Positions 32,958-41,431 of a stretch of DNA of 64,000 nt are shown one piece after another. Under the pieces are notes generated by a model. The model saw only the letters and a program-made list of their open reading frames with translations. It was not told where the DNA came from and did no database searches. A program made the translations under genes and the position numbers. The stretch is from JBMNEH01 sp050948665 (GTDB lineage: Bacteria; Bacillota; Clostridia; Christensenellales; UMGS416): positions 2,317,068-2,381,067 of the forward strand of contig JBMNEH010000001.1 in assembly GCA_050948665.1 (NCBI GenBank), read 5' to 3'. Positions within the stretch are counted from its first letter, which is position 1, and every line of letters begins with the position of its first letter.

Positions 32958-33977
32958 ATGAAGCGGGAAACGCGAAAACGCCTTTCCCCGGGCTGGGGCT
33001 TCGGCATACTGGCGGTACTGCTGTCCGGCATCGCGCTTTTCTCTCTGCTTTGCGGCACCGGCATCTCTTTGTCGGACAGTTGGAACGCCCTATGGTCTCC
33101 CGAAGCAAACACCGCCCGGATCATACTCTGGAAGATCCGCCTGCCCCGCATACTGCTCTCCATCATGACGGGGGCGATACTCGGCATAAGCGGCGGGCTG
33201 ATGCAGGGGGTTTTTCAAAACCCCCTGGCGGATCCCCATATACTCGGGGTGTCCTCCGGCGCCAGCTTCGGCGCCGCCTGCGCCATGATACTCGGCCTGC
33301 AGGTATCTTTTATCGGCAACGGCGGCGTAACCATATGCGCTTTTCTCGGCGGATTCTTGAACATTGTGCTGGTCATGCTGTTCGGCAGCCGCAGGGGACG
33401 CACCCATATCACCACCCAACTGCTGGCAGGCGTGATGACCGGCACCTTTTTCTCCTCGCTGACCACGCTGCTGATGCGGATAAATCACAGCAAAATGGAG
33501 GCGATCGCCCTCTGGACGATGGGCAGCTTCTCCACCGCGGGCTGCAGCCACTGTATGTGGGTGGCTCCATTCCTGGTGCTGCTGCTGCTGGGGGGTCTGC
33601 TGCTGTCCCGGGATATGAACATACTCAGCCAGGGGGAGGAGGCGGCATTGCTGCTGGGGGTGCCGGTAAACCTTGTGCGGAATTCCGCCGTGCTGCTGGC
33701 AACCCTCGCCACCTCAGCCGCGGTGGCATTTACCGGGGTCATAGGAGGCGTGGGATTGATGATCCCTCACGCGCTCCGGGCGCTGTTCGGCCCCGACCAC
33801 CGAAAGCTGGTGCCCCTTTCCGCCCTGGGCGGCGGTGTGTTTTTGCTGCTGATGGATACCCTCGCGCGTACCCTGGCCTCCCCCCTGGAGCTGCCGGTAG
33901 GCGTGCTGACGGCCCTTTGCGGCGGCCCCTTCTTCCTGTATATACTCCGGCGAAGGAAAAGGGAGGACAGCCAATGA
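32958..33977 (+). CDS. btuC: Cobalamin ABC transporter permease
   Basis: 339 residues, FecCD/BtuC type with about ten membrane helices. Landmarks: RLPRILLSIMTGAILGISGGLMQG near the start, NPLADPHILGVSSGASFGA, and FTGVIGGVGLMIPHALRALFG, the loop that contacts the ATPase. It starts one base after the btuF stop and its own stop overlaps btuD as ATGA. The corrinoid specificity is inferred from the riboswitch. Confidence 0.92.
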   Translation: MKRETRKRLSPGWGFGILAVLLSGIALFSLLCGTGISLSDSWNALWSPEANTARIILWKIRLPRILLSIMTGAILGISGGLMQGVFQNPLADPHILGVSSGASFGAACAMILGLQVSFIGNGGVTICAFLGGFLNIVLVMLFGSRRGRTHITTQLLAGVMTGTFFSSLTTLLMRINHSKMEAIALWTMGSFSTAGCSHCMWVAPFLVLLLLGGLLLSRDMNILSQGEEAALLLGVPVNLVRNSAVLLATLATSAAVAFTGVIGGVGLMIPHALRALFGPDHRKLVPLSALGGGVFLLLMDTLARTLASPLELPVGVLTALCGGPFFLYILRRRKREDSQ

Positions 33978-34744
33978 TCTCACTGGAGAAAGTGTCATTC
34001 GCCTTTGGCGACAGGACCGTGCTGCGGGATATCTCCTTTCGGGCGGGGGCGGGAGAGTGCCTGGTGGTGCTGGGTCCGAACGGCTCGGGAAAAACCACGC
34101 TGATACGGCTGCTTGCCGGCGTTCTTTTCCCTCTTGCAGGGAAAGTGCTGCTGGAGGGAAGGCCGGTTTCCCGCCTGCCGGCGCGGGAAAGGGCAAGACG
34201 CATCAGCTGGATACCCCAGAGCCCCCGGGCGGAGCTGGATTTCACCGTGCTTGAGACGGTGCTGATGGGGCGGCACCCCTATCACAGCCTCTTCGGCGGC
34301 GATAGCCTGCGGGACAGGGAGGCGGCGCGGCAGGCGCTGGCGGAGATGGGGGTGGAAGCGCTGGCGGAACAGCCGGTGACCCAATGCTCCGGAGGAGAGC
34401 TGCAGCGGGTCATGGCTGCCCGGATGCTGACCCAGGAGGCGCCCATCATGCTGCTGGACGAACCGGTATCCAACCTGGACATTCGCAACCAGGCGGACAC
34501 GCTGTCCGCTGTCCGCCGGAGGACGGATGCCGGAAAGACGGCCGTCTGCGTGCTTCATGACCTGAACCTTGCCGCCCACTATGCCACCCGCATATTGCTG
34601 CTTTGCCGGGGAGAAACCGTCGCTGACGGCCGCCCGGAGAGTGTTCTGGAGCCCGGACTGCTCAGCCGGGTCTACGACATTCCCATACGGAAAGCCGACG
34701 ACGCCCAGCCCCTGTTCGTACCGGATTACGGAAGCGCGCGATAA
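33974..34744 (+). CDS. btuD: Cobalamin ABC transporter ATP-binding protein
   Basis: 256 residues with Walker A GPNGSGKTT (about 35-43), Q-loop in WIPQSP, signature CSGGELQRV, Walker B IMLLDEPVSNLD and switch His in VCVLHDLN. The C-terminal tail is of the FepC/BtuD length. The start overlaps the btuC stop, so expression is coupled. It completes a full importer; no B12 salvage or synthesis gene follows within the window. Confidence 0.93.
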   Translation: MISLEKVSFAFGDRTVLRDISFRAGAGECLVVLGPNGSGKTTLIRLLAGVLFPLAGKVLLEGRPVSRLPARERARRISWIPQSPRAELDFTVLETVLMGRHPYHSLFGGDSLRDREAARQALAEMGVEALAEQPVTQCSGGELQRVMAARMLTQEAPIMLLDEPVSNLDIRNQADTLSAVRRRTDAGKTAVCVLHDLNLAAHYATRILLLCRGETVADGRPESVLEPGLLSRVYDIPIRKADDAQPLFVPDYGSAR

Positions 34745-34772
34745 ACCGCTTTTCCGTTCATGGCAAAGCGTA

Positions 34773-34800
34773 AATATCCCCCATGTTGCCGGGGGATATT
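34773..34800 (+). terminator. Hairpin after btuD
   Basis: Perfect 10-bp arms AATATCCCCC (34773-34782) and GGGGGATATT (34791-34800), then GTGTTCT. It is 28 bases past the btuD stop and probably ends the btu message, although the U-tract is poor. A TATAAT at 34807 may belong to the next gene. Confidence 0.6.
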
Positions 34801-34844
34801 GTGTTCTATAATGAGGAAACGGCGAACAGTTTAGGGAGGCAGAC

Positions 34845-35957
34845 ATGAAGATCACGGGTTTACGCACATACTTTTCCGAAATATGCCATTATGTACTGAT
34901 CGATACCGACGAGGGCATTACCGGGCTCGGCGAGGCTACGCTGCACACCCGCCAGACGGCGGTGGACGCGGTGCTGCGCCAGCTGGAGAGCGTGATCACC
35001 GGGCAGGACCCCATGCGGACGGAGTTTATCTGGCAGGATATCTTCCGAGGCACCTTCTGGCGGGGCGGGCCCGTATTGATGAGCGCCCTTTCCGGCATTG
35101 ATATGGCCCTTTGGGACATCAAGGGCAAGGCCCTCAACACCCCTGTTTACAATCTCCTCGGCGGCAAAAGCCGGGACAGAATACAGCTGTACACCGGGGT
35201 GTTCGGCCGCAGTGACGAGGAGGTAGCTGAAAACGCCCTCAGACTCGTGGAAAAAGGATATAAGATCCTCCGCATCTGCGCCTCGGACTACGTCCCCGGG
35301 GGAGTGACCGACCCATGGGAGCAGGTACGCCGGGCGGAGAAGCAGGTAACCGCTGTCCGCAAGGCCGTGGGCGAGGAAATCAACATTATTGTGGAAAACC
35401 ACACCCGCTTCACCCCCGCTACGGCGGTGGATCTCGCCAAACGGCTGGAGCCCCTCCACATATTCTTCATTGAGGACCCCATACGTTCCGACAGCCCGGA
35501 GATGTTCCGGAATCTCCGCAGACAGACCAGTATCCCCCTGGGCACGGGGGAGAAATTCGGTACCATTTGGGATTATCGCTGCCTGATCGAGGAGGACCTG
35601 ATCGATTATCTCCGAACCGATATCTGCAACGGCGGCGGCATCTCCGGCATGATGAAGGTTGCCCATTACGGTGAAGTCCACTATATGGAAATGGTGCCCC
35701 ACGGCGTACACCACGCCGCCTTTATCGCCGCCTGCCATGTGAACTTCGCCGTGCATAATTTCTGCTGCCAGGAGGACTGGATCAGCCGCGGCAGGCCGGA
35801 ATGGCTGGATTATGACGTCGAAATCAAGGACGGCTACCTGACGATGGGAGACCGTCCCGGCATCGGTGTGGAAATCGACCTGAACGCGCTGAAGCCTTTC
35901 CAGTTCCGGGAGCATCCCCACCGCCGCCGCCCCGACGGTTCTGTACAGGATTGGTAG
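34845..35957 (+). CDS. Enolase-superfamily sugar-acid dehydratase
   Basis: 370 residues of the mandelate racemase/muconate lactonising type. N-terminal capping domain (about 1-115), then a TIM barrel whose metal ligands appear in ENHTRF, FIEDPIR and GTGEKFG, with a likely catalytic His in MVPHGVHH. The layout resembles D-galactonate and D-mannonate dehydratases, which remove water from sugar acids. The usual KxK motif is replaced by RICASDY, so substrate assignment is open. ATG follows GGGAGGCAGAC. The next gene, a sugar isomerase-like protein, has its own promoter, but a shared catabolic role is plausible. Confidence 0.82.
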   Translation: MKITGLRTYFSEICHYVLIDTDEGITGLGEATLHTRQTAVDAVLRQLESVITGQDPMRTEFIWQDIFRGTFWRGGPVLMSALSGIDMALWDIKGKALNTPVYNLLGGKSRDRIQLYTGVFGRSDEEVAENALRLVEKGYKILRICASDYVPGGVTDPWEQVRRAEKQVTAVRKAVGEEINIIVENHTRFTPATAVDLAKRLEPLHIFFIEDPIRSDSPEMFRNLRRQTSIPLGTGEKFGTIWDYRCLIEEDLIDYLRTDICNGGGISGMMKVAHYGEVHYMEMVPHGVHHAAFIAACHVNFAVHNFCCQEDWISRGRPEWLDYDVEIKDGYLTMGDRPGIGVEIDLNALKPFQFREHPHRRRPDGSVQDW

Positions 35958-36039
35958 AACGGTCTCAAAACCCCGGCGCGGGCCGGGATTTTATGGCACG
36001 GTGCCGTAAAGGCAAACCCCCTCCGCCGGGATCCCGCCG

Positions 36040-36068
36040 TTTACAAGCGATCCCGCCTCTGGTATAAT
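36040..36068 (+). promoter_or_regulatory. Promoter of the sugar isomerase-like gene
   Basis: TTTACA (36040-36045), 17-base spacer, TATAAT (36063-36068), 54 bases before the start. Confidence 0.8.
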
Positions 36069-36122
36069 GGGGCCGAGAAAAAAGGCGGGAACGCCCGCAT
36101 ATAAGATCGGAGGGATCTGCAC

Positions 36123-36998
36123 ATGCGTACCGTTCCGGTAGGGACCTGTATCCCCGGGAACAGCTTTGCAAAATGGGTACCCGGTTTGCTGGACAAGGGC
36201 TTTGAGTGCTTCACGGTGAATTTCCATATGTCTCTGGAGGGAGTGAAGCTGGCAGAGCTGGCGCCCCGGGTACGGGATATCCTGGGGGAAAGAGGCGCCG
36301 CCGTATCCGCGTTGGGCTTTTATTGCAACGCGCTGATGTACGAGGACCACGCGGCCCAGCTCCATGCCTGCATCGACATGGCGGAGAAATTCGGCACAAA
36401 TATCGTTTCCACCTTCGCGGGCGCGTTTGAGGGGGAGAGCGTGGACGCCGCGCTGCCCAAATTCAAGGAGGTGTTCGGCGAGCTGGCCAGGCATGCCGAG
36501 GATAAGGGCGTGAGGCTGGCCATCGAAAACTGTCCGATGGACGGCACCTGGAAGCATGCCACCTGTAATATCGGTTTCAATCCCCGGGCATGGGACATGA
36601 TGTTTGACGCCGTACCCTCCCCCGCGTTGGGACTGGAATGGGAGCCCGCCCACCAAATCGCGCAGTTGATCGACCCCATCGCCAATCTCCGGCAATACGC
36701 GGCAAAGATCTTCCACATTCACGGCAAGGATGCCCAGGTCAAACGGGATCTGATCGCCTCCTCCGGTATTATCGGGGCGGAAGCGCCGGTTGACTTCCGC
36801 TTCCCCGGCATGGGAGACACCGACTGGCGGCAGATCTTCACCATACTGTACGCCAACCAATACGAGGGAATGCTGAGCATTGAGGGCTACCACGATCCCT
36901 GGTTCGCCGGTGACTGGGAGATGACCGGACAGCTGCACGCCCTCCGTTACCTGAAATGGGCGCGGGGCGGGGAATTTACCCCCAACCCCTGGGCCTGA
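36123..36998 (+). CDS. Sugar phosphate isomerase/epimerase-like TIM-barrel protein
   Basis: 291 residues of the AP-endonuclease-2/xylose-isomerase-like superfamily. Metal-binding residues fit AIENCP (Glu), LEWEPAHQ (Glu/His), FHIHGKD (His-x-His) and SIEGYHDPW (Glu) towards the C-terminus. Such proteins isomerise or epimerise keto sugars and inositol derivatives; the exact substrate is not predictable here. Start after CGGAGGGATCTGCAC. It stands between the sugar-acid dehydratase and the flavoprotein-rubredoxin gene. Confidence 0.82.
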   Translation: MRTVPVGTCIPGNSFAKWVPGLLDKGFECFTVNFHMSLEGVKLAELAPRVRDILGERGAAVSALGFYCNALMYEDHAAQLHACIDMAEKFGTNIVSTFAGAFEGESVDAALPKFKEVFGELARHAEDKGVRLAIENCPMDGTWKHATCNIGFNPRAWDMMFDAVPSPALGLEWEPAHQIAQLIDPIANLRQYAAKIFHIHGKDAQVKRDLIASSGIIGAEAPVDFRFPGMGDTDWRQIFTILYANQYEGMLSIEGYHDPWFAGDWEMTGQLHALRYLKWARGGEFTPNPWA

Positions 36999-37066
36999 CC
37001 CTCCGGGCGGCAGGGGCTGCCGACCGGGGGGAGATCACGCGGAAATTTTGATTTGGGAGATTATGC

Positions 37067-37726
37067 ATGGATACAATGGTACTGCGGAGTTTGACCTATG
37101 GCATGTTCGCGCTGACCGCCTATGACTCCACCAACGACCGTCAGACGGGGTGCATCGTGAATTCGGTGATGCAGATCACCTCCTCTCCGGTAACACTGGC
37201 GCTTTCCCTCAACCACGACAACTACACCCATGCCTGCATCACGAAGACCGGGCGGTTCGCGGTATCCATACTGCCGGAGGATATCGACACCCGGGTGATC
37301 GGCGGACTGGGATTCTCCTCCGGCCGGGACAGGAACAAGCTGGCGGACATTCCCCATACGGAAAAGGCCGGACTGGCGGTGCCGGAGGGAGCCTGCGGCT
37401 GGCTGGCATGCCGGGTGCTGGCCTCCATGGAAACCGCTACCCATACGGTATTCCTGGCGGAAGTCGAGGACGGCGGCGTGTTGAACGACCACCCTCCGAT
37501 GACCTACGCCTATTACCACAAAGTCGTTAAAGGCAGGAGCCCCGAAAAGGCGCCTACCTATATTCCCCCGGAAAAAGAAAAGAAAAAGGAGAACAAAATG
37601 ATCTGGAAATGCACTGTTTGCGGTTACGAGTATGACGGCGATATCCCCTTTGAGGAATTGCCGGAGGATTGGGTATGCCCGCTTTGCGGCGTAGGCAAGG
37701 ACATGTTCGAGCAGGTCGAGGCATAA
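37067..37726 (+). CDS. Flavin reductase-rubredoxin fusion (high-molecular-weight rubredoxin type)
   Basis: 219 residues. An N-terminal flavin reductase-like FMN-binding domain (about 1-160) has the conserved TGCIVNSVMQITSSPVTLAL. It is followed by a Lys/Glu-rich linker and a rubredoxin domain (178-219) with cysteine pairs CTVC and CPLC that hold one iron. Proteins of this kind pass electrons from NADH-linked partners to oxygen- or peroxide-reducing flavoproteins and protect anaerobes from oxygen. Inside the linker is AAGGAG, then ATG in frame at 37598, so a free 42-residue rubredoxin could also be made. Start of the full protein follows GGGAGATTATGC. Confidence 0.9.
   Translation: MDTMVLRSLTYGMFALTAYDSTNDRQTGCIVNSVMQITSSPVTLALSLNHDNYTHACITKTGRFAVSILPEDIDTRVIGGLGFSSGRDRNKLADIPHTEKAGLAVPEGACGWLACRVLASMETATHTVFLAEVEDGGVLNDHPPMTYAYYHKVVKGRSPEKAPTYIPPEKEKKKENKMIWKCTVCGYEYDGDIPFEELPEDWVCPLCGVGKDMFEQVEA
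37586..37600 (+). promoter_or_regulatory. Internal ribosome binding site for free rubredoxin
   Basis: AAGGAG (37586-37591), six bases, then in-frame ATG (37598-37600) followed by IWKCTVCGYEYDG, a typical rubredoxin beginning. It would give 37598-37726, 42 residues. Confidence 0.5.
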
Positions 37727-37751
37727 GTCAGGGACCCGTATAAGAACCGAC

Positions 37752-37811
37752 AGAATCCCCTTTGCGCGGGCAGTGCGATGAATCGCGCCGGCGCCAAGGG
37801 GTTCTTTTTTT
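37752..37811 (+). terminator. Terminator after flavoprotein-rubredoxin
   Basis: Long stem GAATCCCCTT...AAGGGGTTC with inner GCGC pairing, followed by seven T. Confidence 0.8.
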
Positions 37812-37870
37812 GCCGTAAAAAACACCGGCTACGCGACGCTGTCGGATGATGGGAATAAAAACAGTAACAG

Positions 37871-37908
37871 AAAACGGACGGAATATCTTCCGATATCCCG
37901 TCCGTTTT
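37871..37908. terminator. Bidirectional terminator
   Basis: Perfect 11-bp arms AAAACGGACGG (37871-37881) and CCGTCCGTTTT (37898-37908) with an inner GATATC pairing. It ends the minus-strand monooxygenase gene and can act on the plus strand. Confidence 0.8.
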
Positions 37909-37956
37909 GATCGGCGTATCCGCTTTGCAGGAAACAGCGGCAGTATTTCTCCCGGT

Positions 37957-38286
37957 TCAGGTCCTCAAAAACCGGGCGTCCTCCGGGGGCAGACCTTCCT
38001 CCGACAGATACCGCTCCGCCCGCATCCTCAAATCGTATTTGTCCCGGAGGACGCGGATAACCTCCATCATGGGGGAGGCATGGTGCCGGTCGATCGCCGC
38101 CTGGTCCCGCCACTGCACGACCAGCAGCACCGTTTCCCTGTCATCCGCGGGGAAAAAATAGCGGTATTGCTCGTTCCCGTCCTCCCGCCGCACCGCTTCC
38201 GCCGTGCCGCCGGACTCCATCTCCCGGGCAAATCGGCGGGCGCCGCCATCCTTTCCGGTATAATACAGGTGTAAAAGAATACTCAC
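37957..38286 (-). CDS. Antibiotic biosynthesis monooxygenase (ABM)-like protein
   Basis: 109 residues. A ferredoxin-like alpha/beta fold in the ABM/quinol monooxygenase style: a first strand ILLHLYYT, helix with FAREM, then the central VLLVVQWRDQAAIDRHHAS segment typical of the family, and a charged C-terminus. Members are cofactor-less monooxygenases or haem-degrading enzymes, and many are of unknown role. The start is GTG, eight bases after GGAGGAGG. It stands alone between two terminators and the Gfo/Idh gene. Confidence 0.7.
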   Translation of the reverse strand: MSILLHLYYTGKDGGARRFAREMESGGTAEAVRREDGNEQYRYFFPADDRETVLLVVQWRDQAAIDRHHASPMMEVIRVLRDKYDLRMRAERYLSEEGLPPEDARFLRT

Positions 38287-38340
38287 ACGCGATCCTCCTC
38301 CCGGTCCCCCGGGGAAAAATGACGGGTTTCCGTTTTTCTC

Positions 38341-39441
38341 CTAATCCAGGACGCCGCGCATCGGGTTGTTTTTCATAGCCGGCTTCCGGTCATAATGGCT
38401 TTCCAGCGTCAGGGCCTGCCCGGCATCGGAAGCTTTCTGGAAGGCGGTCAGCAGCTCCAGCACATGCCGGGTCTGGGTATAATCCGCCCGGGACAAACGG
38501 CCAGTTTCCATGGCTTTTGCCATGTCCGCCAAGCCCAGCCCCCGGCTGTTCTCCCGGTAGTCAAAGCAGAGAGGCACCTCCCGCACCTCTCCGTCCTCAG
38601 GACGGAAAAGCCGCACCGGACCGCCGAATGTATTGGGATCGGGACAGAAAAGAGTGCCCTTCGTGCCGTAGATTTCCAGCCGGGCCTGGGTGGGATAATG
38701 GACGTCAAAGGTCGTGAAGATCGTGCCTACCGCGCCGCTGTCAAACTCCAGCGTGCCGGTGACATAGGTGGGGACCTCAACCGTCACGATCTCCCCGTAA
38801 TGGGGCTGGCTGGTGATCGTGCGGGTGGGGAAATAACTCCGGGTCACACCGGTGACCTTCCGTACGCCCCCCATCAGGTTTATCAGCGCCGTCAGGTAGT
38901 AAGGGCCCATGTCCATCATGGGGCCGCCCCCACGTTTATAGTAGAAATCGGGGTCCGGATGCCAGGTCTCGTGACCGTGGCACACCATAAAGGCAGCGCA
39001 GCCGATAGGTTCGCCGATAAAGCCCTGATCGATCAGCATCCGGCAGGTCTGCAATCCCGCGCCGAGGAAAGTGTCCGGCGCGCCCCCGAGGAAAAGACCC
39101 TTCTCCTCCGCCAGCGCCGCCAGCTCCTTTCCTTCCTCCCAATCCGCCGCCAGGGGTTTCTCGGAATATACGGCCTTGCCCGCCAGCAGAGCGGCCTTTG
39201 TGACCCCGTAATGCTGGTAGGGGCGGGTAAGATTCAACACGATATCTACCTCCGGATCGGCAAAAGCCTGGTGCATATCCTCATACAGCCTGGGTATGCC
39301 GTACGCCGCCCGCGCCTTCTCCGCCCGCTCCCGGATGAGGTCGCAGACGCCGATAAGCCGCAGCTCCCGGAAGGTCTCGGTGATGTTTTTCAGGTAGATC
39401 CCGCTGATATCGCCTACCCCGATCATTGCCACATTTTTCAT
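38341..39441 (-). CDS. Gfo/Idh/MocA family oxidoreductase
   Basis: 366 residues. N-terminal Rossmann domain with GVGDISGIY (8-16) that binds NAD(P), the EKPLA catalytic lysine motif (about 94-98), then the alpha/beta C-terminal domain with GGGPMMDMGPYY. Members oxidise sugars, inositols and amino sugars; the substrate here is not clear. Start after AGGAGGTTCCA. The gene follows the ThuA-like gene by nine bases, a pairing found repeatedly in Bacteroidetes and Clostridia sugar clusters, so they probably act together. Confidence 0.88.
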   Translation of the reverse strand: MKNVAMIGVGDISGIYLKNITETFRELRLIGVCDLIRERAEKARAAYGIPRLYEDMHQAFADPEVDIVLNLTRPYQHYGVTKAALLAGKAVYSEKPLAADWEEGKELAALAEEKGLFLGGAPDTFLGAGLQTCRMLIDQGFIGEPIGCAAFMVCHGHETWHPDPDFYYKRGGGPMMDMGPYYLTALINLMGGVRKVTGVTRSYFPTRTITSQPHYGEIVTVEVPTYVTGTLEFDSGAVGTIFTTFDVHYPTQARLEIYGTKGTLFCPDPNTFGGPVRLFRPEDGEVREVPLCFDYRENSRGLGLADMAKAMETGRLSRADYTQTRHVLELLTAFQKASDAGQALTLESHYDRKPAMKNNPMRGVLD

Positions 39442-39450
39442 TGGAACCTC

Positions 39451-40179
39451 CTAGTACATTTTCGCCGTATTTTCGAAACGCGTCGTGGTCAGGCCATGCT
39501 CCAGAGCGTAAGCCTTTCCCTCCGCCGCCCATACCAGCCCCCGCTCCATCAGTATGCCGGCGTTGGGGGACTTGTCGAAAACATCGTCATGGTGTCCGAG
39601 CGAGGAATAGAACACCCGGCCGTTGCCCCAGAACTTTGTCCAAGCCACCGGCATATCCACCGGCTTGTTGGAGATATGGTAATAGGGCACCAGGGGGAAG
39701 CGGGTGGTTGCCAGCACTTCCACCGCCGGGTCGATATGCAGGTAGTAATGCTCGCTGCAGACGGGGAAATCCTCCAGCCCCTCCACAATGGGACTGGAGC
39801 CGCGGCGGACATTCACGATATAGTCGATACCGTCCCCGCCGGGATGGGACACCCACTGCCCCCCGGTGATGAACTGCCACTCGGTGTCGTTCCGGAAGGC
39901 GTCGCACATGCCGCCGTGGCAGCCGGCAAGGCCGACCCCCGCGCCCACCGCCTTGGCCACATTCCGGGTATATTCCGGCTTGATGGTTCCCATTGTCCAG
40001 GCTGCCACGATGCAATCCAGGCTCAAAAGGTACTCCAGGTCTCCCAGCGCGTCCTGACTGTCACTGATGGTGCAGTGGTAGCCGTGCTTCTCCAGCATAC
40101 GGGCAAAACGGGCTGACGTCTGTACGGGCTCATGTCCGTCCCAGCCGCCCTGAAAGATAAAAACCTTTTTTTCTGTCAT
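39451..40179 (-). CDS. ThuA-like domain protein (glutamine amidotransferase fold)
   Basis: 242 residues with the class I glutamine amidotransferase-like ThuA fold. It begins KVFIFQGGWDGHEPVQTSARF and has the GLAGCHGGMCDAFRNDTEWQFI segment, split around residue 95-115, and GNGRVFYSSLGHHDDVF near the end, all usual for ThuA. ThuA proteins accompany trehalose or sucrose-derived 3-keto sugar use in other bacteria; here the partner is a Gfo/Idh oxidoreductase nine bases downstream, consistent with keto-sugar metabolism. ATG lies ten bases after GGAGG. An AT-rich promoter region lies upstream (TATAAT at about 40221). Confidence 0.85.
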   Translation of the reverse strand: MTEKKVFIFQGGWDGHEPVQTSARFARMLEKHGYHCTISDSQDALGDLEYLLSLDCIVAAWTMGTIKPEYTRNVAKAVGAGVGLAGCHGGMCDAFRNDTEWQFITGGQWVSHPGGDGIDYIVNVRRGSSPIVEGLEDFPVCSEHYYLHIDPAVEVLATTRFPLVPYYHISNKPVDMPVAWTKFWGNGRVFYSSLGHHDDVFDKSPNAGILMERGLVWAAEGKAYALEHGLTTTRFENTAKMY

Positions 40180-40305
40180 AAAAAAGCTCCTCCGTTTTTA
40201 TTTGCTTTGTTATATTATCATTATAACACGGCGCGCCGGTGAATACCATCCGTCCGCGTGTAGTAATTCCCCGCCTTTTCCTGTGCTTTCTTCACAAGGC
40301 GGGCC

Positions 40306-40334
40306 AAAAGATGCCCCTCCGACGGAGAGGCATC
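40306..40334 (-). terminator. Terminator after PIN/TRAM gene
   Basis: Minus strand GATGCCTCTCC / GGAGGGGCATC stem (40310-40334) followed by TTTT, 19 bases past the stop. It ends the long minus-strand series. Confidence 0.75.
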
Positions 40335-40352
40335 GGTACGGAGAAAACAGCT

Positions 40353-41423
40353 TTACGGCAGTTTGGCAAATATCATGCGACCGGCAGAGGTCTGAAGGGA
40401 ACTGCTGACGATCACGGAAAGCGTCTGCCCGATCTGAGAGGCGCCGTTTTCTATGACGATCATTGTGCCGTCATCCAGGTAAGCCACCCCTTGCCCGGGT
40501 TCCTTCCCCTCCCGGACGATCTTCACCTGCAGGGACTCCCCGGCTGTTACGACGGGCTTGACGGCGTTTGCCAGGTCGTTGATGTTCAGCACCCGCACGC
40601 CCTGCACCCGCGCCAGTTTGTTCAGGTTAAAATCATTCGTCACAATGCTGTACCCATACTTCTTTGCAAGGAAAATGAGTTTGGTGTCCACATCGGGGAT
40701 ATCGGCGGGGTCCTCGGAGAGGATCTCCACCGCGCAATCGGTCTCGCTTTGGATCCTGGCCACTACATCCAGCCCTCGGCGGCCGCGCGCCCGACGCAGC
40801 TCATCGGCGGAGTCGGAGATATGTTGCAGCTCCGCCAGCACAAAGCCCGGCACCAGCACGGGCCCTTCAAGAAATCCGGTGCGGATCACATCCAGTACGC
40901 GGCTGTCAATGATCACACTGGAATCCAGCAGTTTCCCGGAGGCAAAAGCGGGATTGGATCCCGAATCCTCCTTCTCTTTTCGGGAAGCGCGGAAAAGCTG
41001 CGCGAACTCCTCCCGTTTCTTGTAAACAAACCGGGCGGAGGTACTGCCCAGTATAATATACAGACAGACACTGATGATGATATCCAGCGGCGTGGGAAAA
41101 GTAGCAAAAAGCCGGGACACAAGGAAGGCCAGCACCAACCCTACGATCAGCCCCAAGGTCAACGCGCCCACGTCCCTCACGGACATCTTCGACACCCTTT
41201 TTTCGGTGTTTTCCAGCCGGGTCAGTATGTGGGAGGAGAAAAGAAAGATCAGTACCGCTGCCACCGTACCCGCGGCGATGGCTACGGTAGCCATCTTCCA
41301 GGGCGCGTCCAAAAAATCCTCCGATGGAACGAATATCTTCAAAAGCGCTACCGCGCCCAGCGCCAACGCGGCAAAAATACCGCCGCCGATCATTGCAATC
41401 AGAAACCGAAACAGTCTTCGCAT
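40353..41423 (-). CDS. PIN/TRAM domain membrane protein (YacL type)
   Basis: 356 residues. Four N-terminal membrane helices (about 1-140) are followed by a PIN nuclease-like domain with LDSSVIIDSRVLD and VTNDFNLNKLA (acidic residues that could hold metal) and a C-terminal TRAM RNA-binding domain. This matches B. subtilis YacL-like proteins, often found beside radA and ispD as here. The cellular role is not well established; RNA cleavage at the membrane is plausible. ATG at 41423 follows TAGGAGGTACT. Confidence 0.88.
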   Translation of the reverse strand: MRRLFRFLIAMIGGGIFAALALGAVALLKIFVPSEDFLDAPWKMATVAIAAGTVAAVLIFLFSSHILTRLENTEKRVSKMSVRDVGALTLGLIVGLVLAFLVSRLFATFPTPLDIIISVCLYIILGSTSARFVYKKREEFAQLFRASRKEKEDSGSNPAFASGKLLDSSVIIDSRVLDVIRTGFLEGPVLVPGFVLAELQHISDSADELRRARGRRGLDVVARIQSETDCAVEILSEDPADIPDVDTKLIFLAKKYGYSIVTNDFNLNKLARVQGVRVLNINDLANAVKPVVTAGESLQVKIVREGKEPGQGVAYLDDGTMIVIENGASQIGQTLSVIVSSSLQTSAGRMIFAKLP

Positions 41424-41431
41424 AGTACCTC

